From contig MGAT01000026.1 of NCBI GenBank assembly GCA_001789855.1, positions 1,741 through 15,957 of the forward strand: DNA of 14,217 bases. Reading direction: 5' to 3'. Numbering within the stretch: the first letter of the stretch is position 1; each line of letters starts with the position of its first letter. The position numbers and the translations under genes are program-made. Of the stretch, positions 1 through 6,478 are shown one piece after another. Origin of the DNA: Candidatus Roizmanbacteria bacterium RIFCSPLOWO2_01_FULL_44_13. Its GTDB lineage: Bacteria > Patescibacteriota > Microgenomatia > UBA1406 > GWC2-37-13. The notes beneath the pieces were generated by a model that was not told where the DNA came from, ran no database searches, and was given only the letters and a program-made list of their open reading frames with translations.

Positions 1-1
1 A

Positions 2-430
2 TTAATTAAAGGAGTGGCTTTACCGCAATCCCAAGTATTTATTACGGTCAATTCTTCTAAAACCTTTTCGGCGACACTGACGGCTGACCGTGACGGCAAT
101 TGGAGCTATTTGCTGCCGGAGAACCTAGAATTAGGAGCTCACACGATAACGATAAGGACGAAAGACAACCAAGGAAAAGAAGTAACGTTGACGCGCAATT
201 TTACGATTGTCGCCAACGACAATGCCGGTCGGGTCTTGGGGGAAGCGACCAATTCGGCGACTTTGACGGGAACGCCGACATTAACGCCCACCCCGACGAC
301 CTCATCTGTCCCGACCGCAACTGCCTCCGCGGCTCCAACCATTCCGGTCGCCGGAGTGAGCGCTCTTTTGCCGGCGATCTTCGGCCTCTCTTTTATTATT
401 GCCGGTCTAGGAGTTCTTCTTGTTTTTTGA
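2..430 (+). CDS. Ig-like surface protein, C-terminal part (5' end off window)
   Basis: The frame is open to the left edge, so the N-terminus is missing. Visible order: about 70 residues of a bacterial Ig-like beta-sandwich, with the typical D-x-x-G-x-W-S-Y and L-x-x-G-x-H-T-I-T pattern; then a Thr/Pro/Ala/Ser stalk; then the pentapeptide IPVAG (bases 341-355); then about 24 hydrophobic residues running to the stop. Such Ig domains are common adhesion or spacer modules of exported proteins, and the stalk would span the wall. IPVAG followed by a hydrophobic tail resembles a variant sortase sorting signal, but no Lys or Arg follows the hydrophobic stretch, so it could be a plain C-terminal membrane anchor. 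The GTG at 14 could start translation but cuts into the first Ig strand, so I read the gene as partial. The exact role is unknown. Confidence 0.8.
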   Translation, partial: LIKGVALPQSQVFITVNSSKTFSATLTADRDGNWSYLLPENLELGAHTITIRTKDNQGKEVTLTRNFTIVANDNAGRVLGEATNSATLTGTPTLTPTPTTSSVPTATASAAPTIPVAGVSALLPAIFGLSFIIAGLGVLLVF

Positions 431-443
431 CCCCGTTTTCAGT

Positions 444-449
444 TAAAAT
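444..449 (+). promoter_or_regulatory. Possible -10 box (TAAAAT) before the 458 gene
   Basis: TAAAAT lies 8 nt before the ATG at 458. The same short spacing recurs before other first genes here and would give a nearly leaderless mRNA. There is no convincing -35 box at about 17 nt and no TGn extension, and the gene may instead be read from the preceding Ig-like gene. Confidence 0.35.
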
Positions 450-457
450 GAGTATTA

Positions 458-1102
458 ATGGATATTTTTAATATTTTAGGCTACATCAACAAATTGAGCC
501 TGGTGGCGTTTGTTGTCACGTTGGGAGTCTTGCTCTACCAAGTTTATCTTCTAAAAAAAGATTCTTCTCAATCGCACGAAGAACCGGTTATTCCGGACTT
601 CAATGAAAACATCGCCAAGCCAGTCTTGAACTATACTAAATTGGACCAGTCGATTGGCAAAGGAGAGGTTCCCAAGAATAATACGAATTTAATTATTTTA
701 ATCGTAACGACAATTGCCATTATTTCTTTTTTGTCGTTTACCATTTTTGCAAAAAACAGCCCTCGGGCACCGACTAGCGATACTGAACCATTAGTAAAAC
801 TAGTTGCCTCAAAGGGAATTAAAATATATGATGATAAATGGATTGAGCTAAAAGAAGACGAATTGGCAACCATGTCAGCCGGGACGGCGATAATTATTGC
901 CCTGGACAAGCCGGATATAGAAAACATCGACAAAGCAAGAATTAGAGTCAATCAGTCGAGTTGGTCAGTCGATGACGAAAGTCTGAAGTTCGACGAGACA
1001 CGCCGAGTTTATTATCGCGACTATATTGTTGCCACAGACTCGAGCTTTATTAAAGCAGAAGCCCAGCTCCATTCATCAGTTGACGGCTGGCTAGGGGAAT
1101 AA
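458..1102 (+). CDS. Two-helix membrane protein with external C-terminal domain, unknown function
   Basis: I do not recognise this 214-residue protein as a named family. Hydrophobic helices lie at about residues 12-30 and 77-98, joined by a charged loop beginning with a double Lys, which suggests that the loop is cytoplasmic. Residues 99-214 would then be outside. They contain alternating beta-strand-like segments and end in a Trp-Ser-Val-Asp ... Gly-Trp-Leu-Gly-Glu region that could be a small beta domain. ATG at 458 is the first start in frame after the previous gene, which ends 27 nt earlier; no Shine-Dalgarno is seen. The next gene starts 1 nt after its stop, so the two are co-translated. 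Its place between two surface proteins with xPxxG tails suggests a role in surface-protein display or anchoring; that is inference. Confidence 0.75.
   Translation: MDIFNILGYINKLSLVAFVVTLGVLLYQVYLLKKDSSQSHEEPVIPDFNENIAKPVLNYTKLDQSIGKGEVPKNNTNLIILIVTTIAIISFLSFTIFAKNSPRAPTSDTEPLVKLVASKGIKIYDDKWIELKEDELATMSAGTAIIIALDKPDIENIDKARIRVNQSSWSVDDESLKFDETRRVYYRDYIVATDSSFIKAEAQLHSSVDGWLGE
1093..1098 (+). promoter_or_regulatory. Shine-Dalgarno (AGGGGA) for the 1104 gene
   Basis: AGGGGA sits 5 nt before the ATG at 1104, inside the last codons of the upstream gene. It is the clearest ribosome binding site in the window and belongs to an internal cistron, in contrast to first genes that have none. Confidence 0.65.
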
Positions 1103-1103
1103 A

Positions 1104-1565
1104 ATGAATCAAAACTTAAAAACAACTTTAACCATAGGAGGAATTTTCGTTCTTTTGGGACTTTCAATCTTTTTTTATTTTCGATTTATCGCCGGCCGAC
1201 CTTCAACCATAGAGAAACCCCAGAAAATAGTTACTAAGGCGCAAAATAAAACTTATCTTAAATATGTCGCCCTAAGTAACCAAGAGCCGACGACGGCTCC
1301 GACGGCAACACCCACAGAAATATTGTCACCGACTCCTACCGACGCTGCCTCTGGTATTACGTCGACTGAAATATCGACTCCGAGCCCCAGCCCGACAGAG
1401 ATAATTGTCGCCCTAGCAACGCCTACGAATTCCGCTACCGATGAGGCCCAGATTACCACCGAGCCGACGGCAATTGCCCAATTGCCAACAACCGGATTAA
1501 TTCAAGGAAGTATCATTATTTTTCTAATCGCAGCTTCGATGATTATTTTCGCCTTCGTTCTCTAG
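1104..1565 (+). CDS. LPTTG-tailed stalk protein, likely sortase substrate
   Basis: This 153-residue protein has three visible parts. An N-terminal hydrophobic helix (about residues 9-30) acts as signal or anchor. A low-complexity Thr/Pro/Ser/Ala stalk spans about residues 60-125. LPTTG (residues 127-131, bases 1482-1496) is followed by a hydrophobic stretch to the last residue. LPxTG plus a hydrophobic tail is the classical sorting signal cut between Thr and Gly by sortase; a sortase gene lies at 9921-10652. Unlike classical signals there is no Lys/Arg tail after the hydrophobic stretch. There is no folded domain between helix and stalk, so it may be a spacer or cap rather than an enzyme. It starts 1 nt after the previous stop and overlaps the convergent LCP gene by 42 bp at its 3' end. 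Confidence 0.8.
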   Translation: MNQNLKTTLTIGGIFVLLGLSIFFYFRFIAGRPSTIEKPQKIVTKAQNKTYLKYVALSNQEPTTAPTATPTEILSPTPTDAASGITSTEISTPSPSPTEIIVALATPTNSATDEAQITTEPTAIAQLPTTGLIQGSIIIFLIAASMIIFAFVL

Positions 1566-2564
1566 ACGGCATTTAATGAGGGAATGGATCTTATCGTAAT
1601 TGCCCCCGCCCGGGATCAGTACCCAGCGGTAGTCGTACGTATCCGAAATCGGCGGATTTTCGAATAAGGTTTCTTCCAAAGTCAGTTTATTCAGTTCGAA
1701 ATTTTTTCTTAATATAATATTTTTTGCGATTATGGCCAACTGTTGGTTGGATACGTCTCTTTTTATCAAACTGTTTAACAGTTCGTAGAGTCTATTGTAG
1801 CTTTCTAAATTCCGTTTTTTTGCCATGTCAATCATGGTATTTTTGACGGCGTCGATGACTTTTTGTTGGCGCGCCTCGCGGCCGAAATCGGTTCCTTCAG
1901 GGCCCTCGGCGTTACGGGATCGGACAAATTTTAGAGCTGTTTCTCCGTCCATTTTTGTTAGGCCTTTTTTAAAAGAGACCGTTTCATATCGGCAAAGATA
2001 TTCCAGGTCGGTGCCTCCGCAGTCGTCATTTTCTTTGCCTTCGATCGGGAATTTTTTATCAGTAAACGACCTTTCGACGTTGACCTCTATTCCGCCCAAA
2101 AAGTCGATTAGCCCCTTGAACTTGTCGAAGTCGATCACTGCCGCGTAAGGAATGGGCAGGCCGACGATTCTTGATACTTCCGCCCTGGCCAGGGTGAAAC
2201 CCCCGCCGTCCTTCTTCGCCTCCTCGCCATAGGCGTAAGCGGAATTGATTTTATCCCTCAAAGCCGGACTCCAGATGTCGCGGGGAATGGAAATGGTCGC
2301 GAGTTTATTGGTTTTGAAGTTGTAGTTGACGACGATAATGGTGTCGCTCAAGTTTGGGCCGTCGTGGTTTCCGCCGGCGATCCCTAAAAAAAGAATGTTG
2401 ACTTGATTGTCATAAGTAATGAGGCCATCGCGGGAGAAAAGGGCTTTGAATGGCGAAATTTTGAGAGTATCGGTAACAAAGGCATAATACGGGCGGGCAA
2501 GGATAATGAAAATAGCAAGGAGGGCTATAAAAAAAAAGATCAACCACTTGATAATCCTATTCAT
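1524..2564 (-). CDS. LytR-CpsA-Psr (LCP) family glycopolymer transferase
   Basis: LCP proteins move lipid-linked glycopolymers such as teichoic acid- or capsule-like chains onto peptidoglycan at the outer face of the membrane. The 346-residue product has an N-terminal TM helix (about residues 5-24) and then the LCP domain. Family signatures are seen: FLGIAGG, LSDTIIVV, ATISIPRDIW, an IN-AYAYG segment, FLGGIEV, and the late KFVRSRN ... DFGREARQQKVI block with the conserved Asp and Arg residues. Four Cys, two in the domain and two in the last 17 residues, could form disulfides outside the cell. The length is normal for a compact LCP enzyme. ATG at 2564 places the TM helix at the very N-terminus. 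Codons 10-12 are a run of nine T. The last 13 codons overlap the convergent LPTTG gene. The attached polymer is unknown. Confidence 0.92.
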   Translation of the reverse strand: MNRIIKWLIFFFIALLAIFIILARPYYAFVTDTLKISPFKALFSRDGLITYDNQVNILFLGIAGGNHDGPNLSDTIIVVNYNFKTNKLATISIPRDIWSPALRDKINSAYAYGEEAKKDGGGFTLARAEVSRIVGLPIPYAAVIDFDKFKGLIDFLGGIEVNVERSFTDKKFPIEGKENDDCGGTDLEYLCRYETVSFKKGLTKMDGETALKFVRSRNAEGPEGTDFGREARQQKVIDAVKNTMIDMAKKRNLESYNRLYELLNSLIKRDVSNQQLAIIAKNIILRKNFELNKLTLEETLFENPPISDTYDYRWVLIPGGGNYDKIHSLIKCRLENEGENNHRSCD

Positions 2565-2574
2565 TTTTAGTCTT

Positions 2575-2654
2575 TAAACCCTCGATACCGTATTTCTCGG
2601 GAACCGCTGCGCTTGCAAACGAACGTTCCCTCAAAATAGGTATCTGCGGGTTTT
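2575..2654 (+). repeat. 80-bp hairpin repeat, copy 1
   Basis: All 80 bases are identical to 12819-12898, in the same orientation. The sequence folds on itself: AAACCC (2576-2581) pairs with GGGTTT (2648-2653), GATACC (2584-2589) with GGTATC (2639-2644), TATTT (2591-2595) with AAATA (2634-2638), and GGGAAC (2599-2604) with GTTCCC (2625-2630). A 20-nt loop spans 2605-2624. This makes about 23 base pairs broken by small internal loops, followed by a T run on +. This copy lies between the divergent LCP and uvrD genes. It could be a REP- or MITE-like element, a structured RNA, or a two-way terminator that stops antisense read-through before both promoters. No open reading frame or clear target-site duplication is seen. 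Confidence 0.9.
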
Positions 2655-2674
2655 TATATCTTAATGTTATGTAG

Positions 2675-2680
2675 TATTAT
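2675..2680 (+). promoter_or_regulatory. Candidate -10 box (TATTAT) for uvrD
   Basis: TATTAT lies 8 nt before the ATG at 2689, which would give a leader of only about 2 nt. The matching -35 region falls at the edge of the 80-bp repeat and is weak. No Shine-Dalgarno is seen before the ATG. Confidence 0.5.
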
Positions 2681-2688
2681 AGTTGATT

Positions 2689-4431
2689 ATGAATGTTTCT
2701 TTCAACGACTTAAACGAGAAGCAAAAAGAGGCGGTTTTAGCATGGAAGGGACCGAGCATAATTTTAGCAGGAGCCGGCAGCGGCAAGACCCGGGTCTTGG
2801 TCGTCAAAGTAATGGAACTAGTTAAAAAATACACAGTTCCATCGTCTTCAATTTTGATGATAACTTTTACCAACAAGGCGGCGAGCGAGATGAAGTCGAG
2901 GATAGGCGCCTACAAACTCGGATTTGTCGGAACCTTTCATTCATTTTGCGCTAGACTCTTGAGAATTGACTATGAGGAGGCCGGACTAAAGAAAAACTTT
3001 GTCATTTTTGATGAAGACGATCAACTAGCTTTGGTTAAGTCGATATTAAAAAATCTTGATACCGGTAAAAAATATACGCCTTCCTATCTTTTGAACAGAA
3101 TTTCTGCCGCCAAAAATATTCTCGTTACGCCGACACGGTATCTGGAACTTTTTTCCGATCACAGTGCCCGCGACACGGCGATCATTTACGCCCGCTACGA
3201 AAAAGAGTTAAAGGAAAATAACGCCCTTGATTTTGACGACCTGATCATGAAAACCGTTTCGCTTTTCAATAAAAATAAATCTATTTTGGAAAAATACCAA
3301 TCCAAATTTAAATACATTCTGGTCGATGAATTCCAGGATACGAATTTGGCCCAGTATCAATTGACTCGTTTGTTGGGTCAAAAATTTGGCAACGTCACGG
3401 TGGTCGGCGATTTCTCCCAGAGCATTTATTCATGGCGAGGCGCCGAAATCACCAACCTGGACAAGTTTCAAAAAGATTTTCCGAACTCAAAAATTTTCAA
3501 TCTCGAACAAAACTATCGCTCCACCCAGAAAATTCTCGACTTTGCTTACTCTGTCATTTCTAAAAATACCACCCACCCTGTGTTACAGCTTTTTACGAAA
3601 AATAAAGACGGGGAAGAAGTGACGTTGTTTGAGGCGGAGAACGAGGAAGAAGAAGCTTTTTATATCGCGGAAATGATAGATTCTTTTCGCGCCTCATATA
3701 GGTTGGAAGAGATAGCGCTGCTTTATCGGATGAACGCCCAATCGCGGGCAATAGAAGAAGTATTTTTACACCGAGGCATCCCTTACACCCTGATAGGCGG
3801 CGTTAGATTTTATGAAAGAAAAGAGATAAAAGATATTTTAAGTCTGCTTCGTTTAGTTGTTAATCCGACAGAGAAAGTTGCCAATGAGCGGATTCAAAAA
3901 CTTGGTAAAAGAAGGTGGCTGGATTTCAAGAAATACTACGAGGAAAACAAGGGCGAAGTTGAAAAACAAGACACAGGGAAAATAATAGAGGAAGTTTTGG
4001 CGGCGACAGGCTACATGAAACTTTACGACCCCGAGCTCGAAGAGGATTATTCACGGATAGAAAACATCAAGGAATTAAAATCTGTCGCCGTTTCGTACCC
4101 GTTGTTGACCGAGTTTTTGGAGCAGGTAGCTTTGGTCGAGTCGGAATATTCGGCCGGCGAAAAAACCGGGAAAAAGGACGGCGTCCGTCTGATGACGCTT
4201 CATCAGGCCAAGGGGTTGGAGTTCAAGGCGGTTTTTGTCGTCGGGGTCGAGGAGGGGATTCTCCCGCACTCGCGCTCGATTGACGACCCTTACTCTTTGG
4301 AGGAGGAAAGGCGATTGTTTTATGTCGGCGTCACCCGCGCTCAAGAGAAACTCTACATCACCTGGGCTCGCCGCCGATTCTTACACGGAAGAAGGGGAGA
4401 GTCAATCCGATCTAGGTTCTTGGATGATTGA
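2689..4431 (+). CDS. UvrD/PcrA-type superfamily 1A DNA helicase, short form
   Basis: This is an ATP-driven 3'-5' helicase of the UvrD/PcrA/Rep group, expected to act in repair and in clearing replication or transcription blocks. All core motifs are visible in the 580 residues: a Q-motif (LNEKQKEAV), Walker A AGAGSGKT (27-34), [16 protein letters not shown] (from 213), [22 protein letters not shown], the motif V region [11 protein letters not shown], and motif [12 protein letters not shown] (from 546). UvrD and PcrA are usually about 720-750 residues. Here the 2B region between motifs IV and V is reduced, and the protein stops just after the SRFLDD end of domain 2A, so the C-terminal tail that in PcrA/UvrD binds RNA polymerase is absent. 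I chose ATG 2689 over an upstream in-frame TTG at 2683. I give no gene symbol because UvrD, PcrA and Rep cannot be separated here. Confidence 0.93.
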   Translation: MNVSFNDLNEKQKEAVLAWKGPSIILAGAGSGKTRVLVVKVMELVKKYTVPSSSILMITFTNKAASEMKSRIGAYKLGFVGTFHSFCARLLRIDYEEAGLKKNFVIFDEDDQLALVKSILKNLDTGKKYTPSYLLNRISAAKNILVTPTRYLELFSDHSARDTAIIYARYEKELKENNALDFDDLIMKTVSLFNKNKSILEKYQSKFKYILVDEFQDTNLAQYQLTRLLGQKFGNVTVVGDFSQSIYSWRGAEITNLDKFQKDFPNSKIFNLEQNYRSTQKILDFAYSVISKNTTHPVLQLFTKNKDGEEVTLFEAENEEEEAFYIAEMIDSFRASYRLEEIALLYRMNAQSRAIEEVFLHRGIPYTLIGGVRFYERKEIKDILSLLRLVVNPTEKVANERIQKLGKRRWLDFKKYYEENKGEVEKQDTGKIIEEVLAATGYMKLYDPELEEDYSRIENIKELKSVAVSYPLLTEFLEQVALVESEYSAGEKTGKKDGVRLMTLHQAKGLEFKAVFVVGVEEGILPHSRSIDDPYSLEEERRLFYVGVTRAQEKLYITWARRRFLHGRRGESIRSRFLDD

Positions 4432-4435
4432 GCTT

Positions 4436-4444
4436 TGATATAAT
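4436..4444 (+). promoter_or_regulatory. Extended -10 promoter (TGA TATAAT) for the acyltransferase gene
   Basis: A consensus TATAAT (4439-4444) with a TGn extension lies only 7 nt before the ATG at 4452. Transcription would start within a base or two of the start codon. It overlaps the stop of the helicase gene. A -35 element at 16-17 nt is weak, as often tolerated with extended -10 promoters. Confidence 0.65.
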
Positions 4445-4451
4445 ATATTTA

Positions 4452-5048
4452 ATGTTTAAGGACAAAACCGGCAGGAGTTTATCTTTGGGAGAATTTTTCG
4501 GTAAAGTTATTAATCGCTTTAAAAATATTTTTTTGGAACTCCATGTTTACTTTCTTCACTGCGTTGGGTTTGTTCCCAGTCATTCTTTCAGGCGCTTCTT
4601 CTATAGGCTGTCGGGAATCAAAATCGGCCGCGGTTCGACGATCCACACCGGCGCCAGATTTTATGACCCGAGAAATATCAAGGTGGGCGAAGATACAATC
4701 ATTGGCGAAGGAGTGGTTTTGGATGGCCGGGCGCCAATTGCAATAGGCGACCACGTCGATATGGCGAGCGAGGTGATAATTTATAATTCCGAGCACGACA
4801 TCAACGACGAGAATTTTGCCGCGACCGATCAGCCCGTCGTCATTAAAGACTACGTTTTCATCGGGCCAAGGTCGATAATTCTTCCCGGAGTAACAATAGG
4901 GGAGGGAGCGATTGTTGCCGCCGGTTGCGTGGTTACAAAAGACGTCCCGCCTTATGCCGTCGTCGGCGGAGTTCCGGCCAAAGTCATAGGAGAGAGAAAA
5001 CTCAAGACTCTTAAATACAAGCTCGGCCGCGCCCGGTTGTTCAGATAA
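4452..5048 (+). CDS. Left-handed beta-helix (hexapeptide) O-acyltransferase
   Basis: This 198-residue protein belongs to the hexapeptide-repeat acyltransferases, close in pattern to maltose/galactoside O-acetyltransferase and WcaF-like enzymes, which move an acyl group from acyl-CoA to a sugar hydroxyl. A basic N-terminal region with a short hydrophobic patch (about residues 25-45) precedes the repeats (about 55-185). Hexapeptide turns such as [16 protein letters not shown] and IGDHV are followed by the catalytic-type His in NSEHD, then [23 protein letters not shown] in pieces, and the family ending [17 protein letters not shown] 4452 follows the promoter directly; an in-frame TTG at 4428 would overlap the helicase stop. 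The stop codon directly abuts that of the convergent VanW gene. Next to wall genes, a surface glycan is a likely acceptor, but the substrate cannot be read. Confidence 0.88.
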   Translation: MFKDKTGRSLSLGEFFGKVINRFKNIFLELHVYFLHCVGFVPSHSFRRFFYRLSGIKIGRGSTIHTGARFYDPRNIKVGEDTIIGEGVVLDGRAPIAIGDHVDMASEVIIYNSEHDINDENFAATDQPVVIKDYVFIGPRSIILPGVTIGEGAIVAAGCVVTKDVPPYAVVGGVPAKVIGERKLKTLKYKLGRARLFR

Positions 5049-6431
5049 TCAATCCGCAGTTCCCACTAGAAATACTGCTGCCCAAGGTTTATAGATTGAA
5101 TAGAACTTCTCGTCAACCGTCACCTTTCCGCCGTTGGTCACTTTATATGTGAACGACGCCTTGCTTCCCCAGGCTGGAAAATCTACTTGTTTTGTTTGAC
5201 CTTTTTTTAAAGTCGGGTCGTCCTGGTATTTCGCTTCCGGCGGAGGAACAACGTCCCAGAGGGCGGGTTCGCCGATTTCAATTTTCCTGTCGTCTTTTTT
5301 GCCGTAGAATCTGAAATAGAGAAGGTTATTGTTTTCGTCGACTTCGGTGTCAATAAGAATGTAGGCCGGCGTGTCGTTTTTTATTTTCAGGTCGACCGGC
5401 GGAGAAAATACCGTCGCGTCAAACCCGGGTCTCATATCGTTTTCGTAGTATGACACGCGGTAGGCGTGCGCGGTGCGTTCGGCCACGGGCAGGCCGGCGT
5501 TTATCGCCGCGCGGAAAAGCGTCGTTGAAACCTGGCAGACGCCGCCGCCGTCTCCCAGAACGGTTTTTCCTTCTTTAATAATGTAGGCTGGTTTGTAACC
5601 GGTCAAGGCCGAAATGTCTCCGATCTGCTTATTGAAAGAAAAAGTTTCACCGGGAGGTATCAAGACGCCGTCGAACTTAGAAGCAGCCAAAATTACATTG
5701 TGAATTCGCTCGGGGATGGAGTGGGAATAGTCGGATTTTCCGACGGCAATTTCTTCTTCGATGCCGAAATCATTGACCTGAGCCAGGGTAACTTCCGGCG
5801 CGATGGATTTGGCGGCAAGGTTAATTGTTTTCGGCCGGCTATCGGTTTTTATTTTTGTGATTACGCGGTCAAATTCCTGTTTAAATTTTTTAGCTTCTAT
5901 TTCGCGGCCATTTTTTTCTTTCTTAAAACTGACTACGCGGCCTCCCTCAAATTTAAACAGGGCGTTTTGAGCAGGATAATTGTATTCGTCCTCGCTTCTT
6001 TCCAAAAATTCCTTGATTTTGTTGTCGTTATAGGAAACGATGCTCTCGAGTCGTGTCACCGGCTGATTAAAGAAGCTAGACAGGATTTGATAATATCGGG
6101 AAAGAAAATATTTAGAACGGCCGATCATGTAGGCTTGTTCGGCGACCGTTTCCCCGTCGTAATGGAGCGCCAGGTCAGATGCGGAAAATGTCGCCACCGG
6201 TTGTTTCTCGAAGATAACCGTCAAATTAAAGGCCTTTAAACCTTGCGATTTTTTGGCGAAAAACTCCTTAATTTCCTCGCGTCTTTTGCCGCCGAAATCG
6301 GTGCCGTCTATAAAAACGCGGGGGTAAACTTTATTCTTAAAACGGGGTTGAAAAGTTGAAAAGTCGGCGACAAATTTAGCCAGGGCCGAAGCCACCAATA
6401 TAATGAAAAGGAGGAGTATTTTTGACTTCAT
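5049..6431 (-). CDS. VanW-family protein with peptidoglycan-binding-like N-terminal region
   Basis: The 460-residue product has an N-terminal hydrophobic signal/anchor helix (about residues 4-20). A region of roughly 200 residues follows that looks like the domain preceding VanW in YoaR-type proteins (PF12229-like). The VanW domain comes next, with IPPGETFSFN, GGGVCQVSTTLF (Cys at residue 299) and AHAYRVSYY. A C-terminal beta-rich segment resembles a G5 domain. VanW proteins are extracytoplasmic and linked to the cell wall; the biochemical role is unknown, and the name comes from a vancomycin-resistance cluster without meaning resistance here. The frame is open upstream to 6533, but ATG 6431 puts the signal helix at the N-terminus and matches the divergent promoter region. 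The stop abuts that of the convergent acyltransferase gene with zero spacing. Confidence 0.88.
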   Translation of the reverse strand: MKSKILLLFIILVASALAKFVADFSTFQPRFKNKVYPRVFIDGTDFGGKRREEIKEFFAKKSQGLKAFNLTVIFEKQPVATFSASDLALHYDGETVAEQAYMIGRSKYFLSRYYQILSSFFNQPVTRLESIVSYNDNKIKEFLERSEDEYNYPAQNALFKFEGGRVVSFKKEKNGREIEAKKFKQEFDRVITKIKTDSRPKTINLAAKSIAPEVTLAQVNDFGIEEEIAVGKSDYSHSIPERIHNVILAASKFDGVLIPPGETFSFNKQIGDISALTGYKPAYIIKEGKTVLGDGGGVCQVSTTLFRAAINAGLPVAERTAHAYRVSYYENDMRPGFDATVFSPPVDLKIKNDTPAYILIDTEVDENNNLLYFRFYGKKDDRKIEIGEPALWDVVPPPEAKYQDDPTLKKGQTKQVDFPAWGSKASFTYKVTNGGKVTVDEKFYSIYKPWAAVFLVGTAD

Positions 6432-6450
6432 TTTTGTTATTATTATTATA
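6422..6450. promoter_or_regulatory. Overlapping divergent promoters for the VanW and binding-protein genes
   Basis: On +, TTGACT (6422-6427, inside the vanW start codons) and TATTAT (6444-6449) are spaced 16 nt apart and point to the gene at 6479. On -, TATAAT (6450-6445) lies 13 nt before the vanW-family ATG, leaving a leader of about 6 nt. The two -10 boxes share bases, so only one polymerase could bind at a time. Confidence 0.6.
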
Positions 6451-6453
6451 AGG

Positions 6454-6470
6454 CCTGTCAGGCCGACAGG
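6454..6470 (+). promoter_or_regulatory. Small hairpin in the leader of the 6479 gene
   Basis: CCTGTC (6454-6459) pairs with GACAGG (6465-6470) around the 5-nt loop AGGCC. It lies between the predicted start of transcription and the ATG at 6479, directly before the weak ribosome-site-like AGGGAAG. It also contains the near-palindrome GCCTG-T-CAGGC, so it could be a protein operator instead. No T run follows, so it is not a terminator. Confidence 0.4.
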
Positions 6471-6478
6471 GAAGATAT

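Noticed and set aside
14..430. GTG at 14 as the true start of the first gene
   Set aside because: The frame stays open to the left edge and the Ig-like domain begins before the GTG, so the gene is more likely cut by the window.
2575..2654. Repeat as CRISPR repeat or integron attC site
   Set aside because: Only two copies 10 kb apart with no spacers or cas genes, and no attC core sites (GTTRRRY/RYYYAAC pair) or integrase.
5700..6239. 179-residue open frame on + inside the VanW gene
   Set aside because: It is antisense to a well-supported gene, has no recognisable domain or start signal, and reads as a Phe-rich shadow.
5049..6431. VanW homologue as vancomycin resistance
   Set aside because: No VanH/A/X ligase or two-component genes are present; VanW domains are common in wall proteins without this role.
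6454..6470. Leader hairpin as a terminator
   Set aside because: Only 6 bp of stem and no T run on either strand.
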